A DNA stretch of 10,977 nucleotides. Source: Desulfonema limicola. Lineage in GTDB: Bacteria > Desulfobacterota > Desulfobacteria > Desulfobacterales > Desulfosalsimonadaceae. Shown here piece by piece: positions 1 to 8,400 of the stretch (the first letter of the stretch is position 1; every line of letters begins with the position of its first letter). The DNA is taken from the NCBI GenBank assembly GCA_020722245.1, contig DYLE01000060.1, positions 1 through 10,977 of the forward strand, written 5' to 3'. The position numbers and the translations under genes are program-made. The notes under the pieces were generated by a model, which was given only the letters and a program-made list of their open reading frames with translations, made no database searches and was not told the origin of the DNA.

Positions 1-1
1 A

Positions 2-2401
2 ACCCTAAAGGATGTGCTTCGCTTCCTTGAAAAACACGCCTTTGCGATGACGGCTTCCCCACCTCAGGATGCCGTCGAACAGCCGTCGGCATCCATGTCT
101 CAGCCTGAAAAAGAGACCCAAGGAATCGGCAGGTACGTTATAGAGATGATCCCCTCCCCGCCGTCTGGTTTTGCGATGCCCGGAATTTTCAAAACGACAT
201 GCCTGTGCATCAACGACGACAAATCCGGTATGGCTGCGGCGCTCTGCAATGAACTGGCAAAAAACGGGGTGACCGCCCAGGTGATCCGCCAGGTTCCCGA
301 AGCCTGCGACGGCCTGATCTTCCTTGACGGCTTAAAAAAAATCTCCACCGTTGACGAAGCCATCGATATCAACCGAAACGCCTTTCTTGCGGCCCACCGC
401 ATGGCAAGCCGGCTTTCCGCATCAGGGGGGGTTTTTGTAACGGTCCAGAACACCGGCGGCGACTTCGGGCTTTCCGGAAAATCGGGAATACGGGCCTGGC
501 TGGCCGGGCTTCCCGGTCTGGTGAAGACCGCGGCCATGGAATGGCCCCAGGCGTCGGTCAAGGCCATCGATATCGATCCCGGCCGCCATTCGGCCCAAAA
601 AGTCGCCGAACGTATTTGCACCGAGCTTCTATCGGGCGGCCCGGAAATTGAGGTGGGGCTTATGCCCGACGGCGGCAGGTTTTGTCCCAAAAGCCTTTCA
701 AAACCTACAACCGGCTCAAAAGGACTTGATGAAAATGCGGTGATCGTCGCCTCCGGAGGCGGCCGGGGGGTGACCGCAAAGGCGCTTATCCATCTAGCCC
801 GCCGCAGCTCTTTGCGCCTGGCGCTTCTCGGCAGAACCGCCCTCACGGATGAACCGCCATGCTGCCAGAACGCCCGCACCGAGGCCGAGATCAAAGCCTC
901 CCTGCTTCAGGAAGCAAAGGCAAGCGGGGTATCCATCACCCCGCTGGACCTCAACAAACAGACCCATCATATCCTTGCGGTGCGGGAAATTAAAGCCAAT
1001 CTGGAAGAGATGGAAAACGCCGGGGCCCAGGTGATGTATCTGGCCGCAGACATCACCGATGGACCCTCCGTTTCCAAAGCGCTGGCATCCGTGCGGAAAA
1101 ATTGGGGCCCCATCACCGGCATCGTGCACGGCGCAGGGGTTCTGGCGGATAAACGGATCGGGGAAAAAACTCAAGACCAGTTCGACCTGGTGTTCAACAC
1201 CAAGGTGAAAGGACTTCACACCCTTTTAAAAACCACCGCAAAAGACCCGCTGCACCTGATCTGCCTTTTTTCTTCCATCGCGGCGCATATCGGAAACGTG
1301 GGGCAATGCGATTACGCCATGGCCAACGAAGTCCTCAACCGGGTAGCCTGCGCCGAGGCCAAGAAGCGAAAGATCAACTGCTCGGTGAAATCATTGAACT
1401 GGGGGCCCTGGGAGAGCGGCATGGTCTCCCCCTCCCTTAAATCCCATTTCGAAAAATCGGGAATCCCCCTGATACCCGTTGACGCCGGAGCAAAGCTGTT
1501 CGCCGATGAGATCACGGAAAAAAATCCAAAAGATGCCCTGGTGGTCATTGCGCCGGATATCCTTGTCGCGGCTCACGGCGCTGTAACCGCCAGGGAAAAC
1601 ACGGAGCTGACTTTGAAGGTGAACAGGTATCACTATCCTTTCTTTGACAGCCATTGCATTCAGGACATCCCGGTGGTTCCGGCCGTGATGGTCATCGAGT
1701 GGTTTGCGCGGGCCGCCGAAATTTATCAGCCAAAAATGAAATATGTTGGGTGCAGGGATCTAAAGGTGCTTCGTGGAATCCGACTTGAAAATTTCAAAAC
1801 ATCCGGAAAGCACCTTCACATATCCTGCGAGCAACCTTCCGAAGATGATCCTTCGCTTCTTTTCCTGAAGTTGAAAGGGGCAAACGGCGAGACCCATTAT
1901 ACCGCCTGGATTGAAATGTCCAAAAACGAGCCGGAAAAAGCCATCCCTGGAAAAAAAGAAACAGTGGAGTTGTCCCCCTGGGAATGGAATGTTGCTGAGG
2001 CGTATCAAAATAAACTGTTCCATGGGCCAAAGCTTCAGGTCATTCGGTCCCTGGAAGGGGTTTCCGAAAGCGCGGCCACCGCTGTTCTGGAAGGAACAGC
2101 CTCCATGCCATGGCCATGCGAGATGTGGAAAAACGATGTGGCCGCTCTTGACGGCGGACTGCAACTCGCCATTCTATGGGGGCTCCATGTGGCCAAAAAA
2201 AAATCCCTCCCCACAAAAATCGGTGCCTGCCGACGGTATCACAACGGACCCATGACCGGACCCATCTTCTGCGAGCTGAAGGCCAAGGAGATTCAAAACG
2301 GGCACACCCGGTCCGACATCGCTTTCTTTAATAAAAATGGAGAGCTTGCCTCCATGCTTTGCGATGTGGAGATGCACATGCTGGCCGACAAAATGGCATA
2401 G
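2..2401 (+). CDS. pfaA: PfaA-type PUFA synthase subunit, C-terminal part (ACP end - KR - DH), 5' partial
   Basis: The frame is open from the left edge. Residues before the first possible start (GTG at 14) read TLKDVLRFLEKH, like the last helix of an acyl carrier protein, so the gene begins upstream and the GTG/ATG codons here are internal. A Rossmann-type half follows (about nt 195-700), then the catalytic ketoreductase with the glycine-rich NADPH loop SGGGRGVT (about nt 747-772), catalytic FSS (1268-1276) and the DYAMAN motif (Tyr at 1313-1315, Asn at 1325-1327). The KR is therefore complete and would reduce 3-ketoacyl-ACP. From about nt 1620 there is a PKS-type double-hotdog dehydratase: candidate catalytic His in FFDSHC (1652-1654), the IPVVPA motif, a later LFHGP motif, and candidate catalytic Asp in LDGGLQ (2150-2152). 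Known PfaA proteins run KS-AT-ACP(n)-KR-DH, which this tail matches. It is probably co-transcribed with the next gene 18 bp downstream. The alternative is a related glycolipid-type iterative PKS (Hgl-like); the neighbour's FabA-like domains favour PUFA-type. Confidence 0.88.
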   Translation, partial: TLKDVLRFLEKHAFAMTASPPQDAVEQPSASMSQPEKETQGIGRYVIEMIPSPPSGFAMPGIFKTTCLCINDDKSGMAAALCNELAKNGVTAQVIRQVPEACDGLIFLDGLKKISTVDEAIDINRNAFLAAHRMASRLSASGGVFVTVQNTGGDFGLSGKSGIRAWLAGLPGLVKTAAMEWPQASVKAIDIDPGRHSAQKVAERICTELLSGGPEIEVGLMPDGGRFCPKSLSKPTTGSKGLDENAVIVASGGGRGVTAKALIHLARRSSLRLALLGRTALTDEPPCCQNARTEAEIKASLLQEAKASGVSITPLDLNKQTHHILAVREIKANLEEMENAGAQVMYLAADITDGPSVSKALASVRKNWGPITGIVHGAGVLADKRIGEKTQDQFDLVFNTKVKGLHTLLKTTAKDPLHLICLFSSIAAHIGNVGQCDYAMANEVLNRVACAEAKKRKINCSVKSLNWGPWESGMVSPSLKSHFEKSGIPLIPVDAGAKLFADEITEKNPKDALVVIAPDILVAAHGAVTARENTELTLKVNRYHYPFFDSHCIQDIPVVPAVMVIEWFARAAEIYQPKMKYVGCRDLKVLRGIRLENFKTSGKHLHISCEQPSEDDPSLLFLKLKGANGETHYTAWIEMSKNEPEKAIPGKKETVELSPWEWNVAEAYQNKLFHGPKLQVIRSLEGVSESAATAVLEGTASMPWPCEMWKNDVAALDGGLQLAILWGLHVAKKKSLPTKIGACRRYHNGPMTGPIFCELKAKEIQNGHTRSDIAFFNKNGELASMLCDVEMHMLADKMA

Positions 2402-2405
2402 GAGG
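2400..2405 (+). promoter_or_regulatory. Shine-Dalgarno overlapping the upstream stop codon
   Basis: AGGAGG overlaps the TAG stop (2399-2401) of the upstream synthase gene. It lies 14 nt before the ATG at 2420, somewhat longer than the usual spacing. No promoter-sized gap exists between the two genes, so this site points to translational coupling or re-initiation by ribosomes finishing the first subunit. The ATG at 2420 is preferred because the protein then starts directly on a ketosynthase N-terminus (PIAIIGQSC), and no other start codon lies between it and the in-frame TAG. Confidence 0.7.
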
Positions 2406-2419
2406 CGGATTGCAGAAAG

Positions 2420-5400
2420 ATGCCCTTTGAACCGATCGCCATCATCGGCCAGTCCTGTGTGCTTCCCGGCGCCCTGACCCCCGGCGAGCTCTGGAACAGG
2501 ATCGCGGCTGGCGAGGATCTGATCACCCGGGCGCCCGACGGCTACTGGCGGACCGACCCGAATCTCGTCATGGCCGACTTCAGGCCGGACTCTAAAGATA
2601 CCACATGGTGCGACCGGGGCGGTTATGTTCAAGGGTTTGAAGCGGTCTTCAACCCCGACGGGTTTGCGATCCCCAAACAGGAAATCATGAAATTCAGCCG
2701 CCCGGTGCACTGGCTGCTCCACGCCTGCCGCGAGGCGTTGCAGGACGCCGGGTATTGGGAAGCCCCACATCTGGACGCCGGATTGATTATCGGCAACCTC
2801 TCTTACCCCTCCTCGGCCATGTCCGCGTTTGCCGAATCCATCTGGCTGGACGCGCAGCCCAAGGAATTCATGGCCGGCATGGCCAGAAGTCTCGCAAAGG
2901 TTTCAAAACCCCATGCGATCAACCGATTCATGTCCGGGCTTCCGGCCCACATCGCCGCTCAAGCCCTGGGCCTGAGAAAAGGCGCGTTCGCCCTTGATGC
3001 GGCCTGCGCCTCCTCGCTGTTCGCCGTTCGGCTGGCTTGCGACCGGCTGCATGATCGAAAAGCCGACCTGATGCTTGCGGGCGGGGTGCAGGGATCGGAC
3101 GACCTGATTATCCATATCGGATTCTGCACCCTTCAGGCCATGAGCAAAACCGGGCAAAGCCGCCCGTTTAATAAAAACGCGGACGGGCTGATTCCGGCCG
3201 AAGGGGCCGGGATCATCGTGCTCAAGCGGCTTTCCGATGCGGTTCGGGCCGGGGACAGGGTTTACGCCGTGATACGCGGCATCGGCCTTTCAAACGACGG
3301 AAGGGGACAGGGGCTGCTGGTCCCTTCGGCGGAGGGCCAGGTCAGGGCCATGGAAAGCGCTTACAGGATGTCGGGCATCCAGCCGGCGCAGATCTCGCTG
3401 ATCGAGTGCCATGCCACCGGCACCAAGGTCGGGGACGATGTGGAAATCGAGTCCACCCGCCGCATCTTCAAAGGCTTAAGCGGGATACCCATCGGTTCCA
3501 TAAAATCCAACATGGGTCACCCCATCACCGCATCCGGGATAGCGGGGATCATCAAGATCACCGGCGCCATGAAGGCGAAAATGCGACCCGCCACCCTTCA
3601 TGTGGAGGAACCCAGCGAGAAATTAAAGAATACCCCCTTCCGGCTTCTTCAAGAAATAGAAGACTGGCCATCCAAAACCCCGCGATTGGCGGCGGTGAGC
3701 AACTTCGGATTCGGCGGAAATAACGCCCACCTGATTCTGGAGGAATGGGATGGGCGTTCCCCCAAAAAAAACACAAAATACCAAGGACTAAAAAAAACAA
3801 AAATCGCCGTGGTCGGCATCGGTGTTGTGGCGGCCTTTACAGGAGGAAGGGAGGAATTTGCAAAAGCCGTCTTTTCTGGAAAGAACGTTCTAAAAAATAC
3901 CGATGTCGACAGCCCCATGGGAAAAGCGGACTGTTTTGAGCTGCCGCTCACAGGACTGCGGTTTTTCCCCGCGGCCCTGGAACAGACCCTTCCCCAGCAG
4001 CTGCTGATGCTCAAAGCCGCCACGGAATCCATAGAACGGATCAAAAATCTCGACGCTGAGCGGACCGGCGTCTTTGTGGGGATGGGATGCGACGGCGAAG
4101 TCGCCCGATCCGGAATCTGCTGGCGCCTTCCCCAGTTTGTCTGCGACTGGCTTCACATCAAAAGCCTGGACCAAAACGCGAGGGAATGGATCGAATCCGT
4201 TAAAAACACCATCCATCCGGGCCGGGAGGCCTCCACGATTCTGGGCGCCATGCCCAACGTGGCGGCAAACCGCATCAACAGCCAGTTTGATCTCAAGGGC
4301 CAGAGCCTGACCGTCTCGTCGGAGGAGCTTTCCGGAATCCGGGCCCTGGAGCTGGCCCTGCGCGCCTTAAAGGCAGAAGAGATCAACGCGGCGATCGTCG
4401 GGGCCGTGGACATTTCATGTGAACCCGTGCACATGGCCGCAGCTGAAAAAGTGCTGGACCGTTGCCGGCAGACGCCGGGAGACGCGGCCATCGCCCTGGT
4501 GCTCAAGCGCGAAGAAGATGCGCGAAAAAGCAAGGACACGATCTACGCCCTTTTTTCAGACGAACCCTTCGATAAAGTCGACCTGGAATTATCCATCGAG
4601 GATGAAACCCAAAGCGTCACCCCGATCATCGGCCATGCCCACGCGGCTTCCGGTCTGCTTCATGTGGCTGCCGCGGTGCTGGCCTGCCGCTACCGGGCCA
4701 GGCCCACAACACCCGGCAGCCTGTCCATCCCCTGGCTTTCGGAAAAAGGCCGCTCGGCCCGGGTGAAAATTCACGCCCTTGGCGGCCAGTCCTCCGTAAT
4801 CACCGTTGAAGAGGATCCCAAAAGCCGTCCCGGGCATCTGTGCATCGATACCCTGCCCGCTTTGCATGTTTATTCCGGCCGGGACCTGCCGGAGGTCTTA
4901 AGAAACCTTCACGCCGGAGCGGAATCCGACAACGGCCCCGGCCGACTGGTGATCGTCGCCCAGAGCCCGTTGCAGCTGGAGGGGTTGAAAAAAAAGGCCG
5001 GGGAACTTCTGGGGCGGGGGGAAAACGCAAAGCGCCTTTTTAATGAGGAGGGCATCTACTTCTGCGCCCATCCCCATGAGGGGGAGGTGGCCTTTGTTTT
5101 TGCGGGCGCCGGAGCCGCCTACCCTGATATGGGCAAGCCGCTGTATCTGGCCTTTCCGGAGCTGTTTGACGAAATCATGTCGCGTTTCAACCTCAGCGCC
5201 ACGGATATCGCTGAAAACCTTCCGAGCCTGATTCCAAACTCCCCCCTAACGCCGGAGGGGATGCTGTGGGAAAGCTCCTTTCTCTGCCAGTTTCATGCGA
5301 TTATCTCACAAACCTACCTCGGCCTTAAGCCTCACGCGGCCATCGGTTTTTCAGCCGGGGAAACCAACGCCCTGTTTGCCATGGGGGCCTGGAAGGACAT

Positions 5401-8400
5401 GGGAGGGATACTTTCTGCCCTTAAAAAAAACAGGGTCTACACCCATGAAATCGGCGGTGCGTTTCATGTGGTTCAGCAGGCATGGCGATGGGGTCCAAAC
5501 AAAAAACCTAAATGGGGAAACTGGGGCATACTTGCGCCCGAGGCCAGGGTTCAGGAGGCGATTGCCGCAGAACCCCTGGTCCATATCACCCTCATCAATG
5601 CTCCGGACCATGTGGTGATCAGCGGGGAAAGCAGCGCCTGTGACCGGGTCATCGACAAAATCGGAAGACACCGGGCCTATCCCTTAAACTTTGACATCGC
5701 CATTCACTGTCCGGAAATTCTGGTATATGCCGATCAATGGCTCAAACTTCACACCCTCCCCACGGCAAGGGTGCCCGGCGTTCGATTTTATACCAGCTCC
5801 ACATCCACTTATTATCACCCAACACGGGAAAAAGCCGCTCAGGCCATTTTAGGCATGGCCAGCCAGGTCGTAAACTTTCCACTCATGATTCAAAACGCCT
5901 GGAATGACGGGGTCAGGATATTCATCGAGCATGGGCCACAGAATCGATGCGCCCAATGGATCGATCAGATCCTGGGGGATAAACCCCACCTGGCGGTGTC
6001 TTTGGACAGGCGCGAACGCTCCCCCCTTGTTCAACTGTTTCATGCGGCCGCCGGTCTAAAAGCCGCCGGAATCCGCATAAACGATCAAGCGCTTTATAAC
6101 CTCCTTTCTCCTTCTCAGAAAAATAAAGACAAGAGTCGCCAGGGCCTGGTAAAACCCACCCCGACCAAGACCTATAGGGTTCATCCGCCTCCCATCCTTC
6201 TGCCGCCGCTTCCCGAAAATAAAAACATAGGCGAACCCCTCTCCGGTTCAGCCGACAGCCCTGAGGCAAAAAGCGACGGGCCGAGTGCAACCATCCAGGT
6301 CATGGCGCCCGCCCCCTGGCTGCCCCCGGTGATGGAGGAATACGAAGGCCCAGGGGAGGAAAGGGAGATAAGCCCCGCTGCGGTCGATATCCTAAAACGG
6401 ATTGAGGCCCAAACCGCGATGGTTGCGGAACTCCACCAGGATTTTCTTCGCAGGCATTCCGAGGTGCACCGGTATTATCTGGACTGCTGTCAAAGCCTCC
6501 TTTCCCGGATCGCCCGCATGCCCGGCAGCAAGACCCTGTCTTCAGCCCAGGACCTCTCTCCCTCCGCTTCCCATAAACCCCCGTCTTCATCACCCGTGGG
6601 CAGTCTACCGCCGAAGGTGGTGCCGCCTACCCCCGGCCCCAGGCCGGATCCCATGAAGGCGCAGTTTGAAAACGCCGTCTCCATCCCGCCCACCGGGCCG
6701 AGGTTCTCCAAACAACAGCTTGAGATTCTGGCCTCGGGCCGGATCTCAGAGGTGTTCGGCGAGATGTTTAAAATCCAGGATGACTATCCCCGACAGGTCC
6801 GGCTTCCCGAATACCCGCTTCTTCTGGCCGACCGAATCACCGGACTGGATGCTAAACCCGGGTCCATGGGCAAGGGAATCATATGGACCGAAACCGACGT
6901 CACCCCGGGGGCCTGGTACCTCCATGACATCCACATGCCCGCGGGAATCACCGTGGAATCGGGGCAGTGCGACCTGGCCCTTATCTCCTACCTGGGCGCG
7001 GATTTCCAGAATAAAGGCAAACGGGTATACCGGCTGCTCGGCTGCGATTTGATGTATTACGGCAACCTCCCCCGGGTGGGGGACACCCTCTGCTACCAGA
7101 TTCATGTGGACGGCTACGCCACCATCGGAGAGACCCGGATATTTTTCTTTCGATACGACTGCCGAATCAACGGCGAGCTGAGGCTGTCCGTCCGAAACGC
7201 CCAGGCCGGGTTTTTCTCCGACGAGGAGCTGGCCGCATCCAGCGGCATCCTCTGGAATCCTGAAACCGCGGATCACAAGCCCGACGGCGAAGCGGTTGTT
7301 GCGCCGCCCTACGTCGCGTGCACCCGGCACGAATTTTCCGCCGAGCAGGTGAAAGCCTTTTCGGAAGAGAGGGTATATGAGTGCTTCGGGCCCGGTTTCG
7401 AGATCGCGCAGACCCACAGCAAAACCCCCAAAATTCAGTCCGGCATGATGCGGCTCATCGACCGGGTCACCCGGTTTGATCCCAGGGGAGGGCCCTGGGG
7501 CAGGGGATACCTGAGGGTGGAGAACCAAATCGACCCGAAGGCCTGGTACCTGACCTGTCATTTCAAAAACGACCCCTGCATGCCCGGCACCCTGATGAGC
7601 GAGGCCTGCCTTCAGGCCCTCTCCTTCTACCTGGCGGCCATGGGGTATACCCTGAAACGGGACGGATGGCGGTTCGAACCGGTGCCCCATGAGGTGGTCA
7701 GCGTCAAATGCAGGGGCCAGGTCACGCCCAAAAGCAAACTCTTGGTCTACGAGGTTTTTGTGGAGGAACTGGAGATCGCAAAAGGGCTTTACCCCACCCT
7801 CTATGCGGATGTCCTTGCCACCTGCGACGGACTTAAAATACTTCATATCCGGCGGGCCGGCATCCGCCTCTTCCCGGGCTGGCCCCTGGACTGCCAGCCG
7901 GATCTGTTGGACGGCCATGAGGAGAAAGGGCCCGTCGCAAAAATCGGGGACATGGCGTTTGGCTACCGTTCGCTTCTGGCCTGCGCCTTCGGCAAGCCAT
8001 CGGAGGCCTTCGGCGAGATGGCGAAAAAATACGACGAAGGGTATCATATCCCCCGGCTGCCAGGTCCGCCCTACCACTTCATGTCCCGGGTCTCCAGGAT
8101 CGAGGCGGAAATGGAAGCCCTAAAACCCGGCCAGGCCATCGAGGTGATGTATGATGTTCCCCCGGACGCCTGGTATTTTAAAGAAAACAGCTGTCCCACC
8201 GTGCCGTTTTGCGTCCTCATGGAGGTGGGCCTTCAGCCCTGCGGCTGGCTGGCTGTTTTTTCAGGCGGACCCAACGCCTCGGATCAACCCTTGTTTTTCA
8301 GAAACCTGGACGGCACCGGAACCATGACCCGGGAGGTTATCCCGTCCTCCAGCCGCCTGACCACCCGAACCACCCTCACCCATGTCTCCCGGATTTCAGG

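Noticed and set aside
14..16. GTG at 14 (or ATG at 12, another frame) as the true start of the first gene.
   Set aside because: The frame is open to the window edge and the residues before it match an ACP terminal helix. A protein starting here would also lack the KS-AT-ACP part normal for the family.
6746..8077. A 443-codon open frame on the - strand opposite the dehydratase modules.
   Set aside because: It is antisense to well-conserved FabA-like hotdog domains, has a Gly/Pro/His-rich composition with no recognisable motif, and is explained by GC-biased third positions of the real gene.
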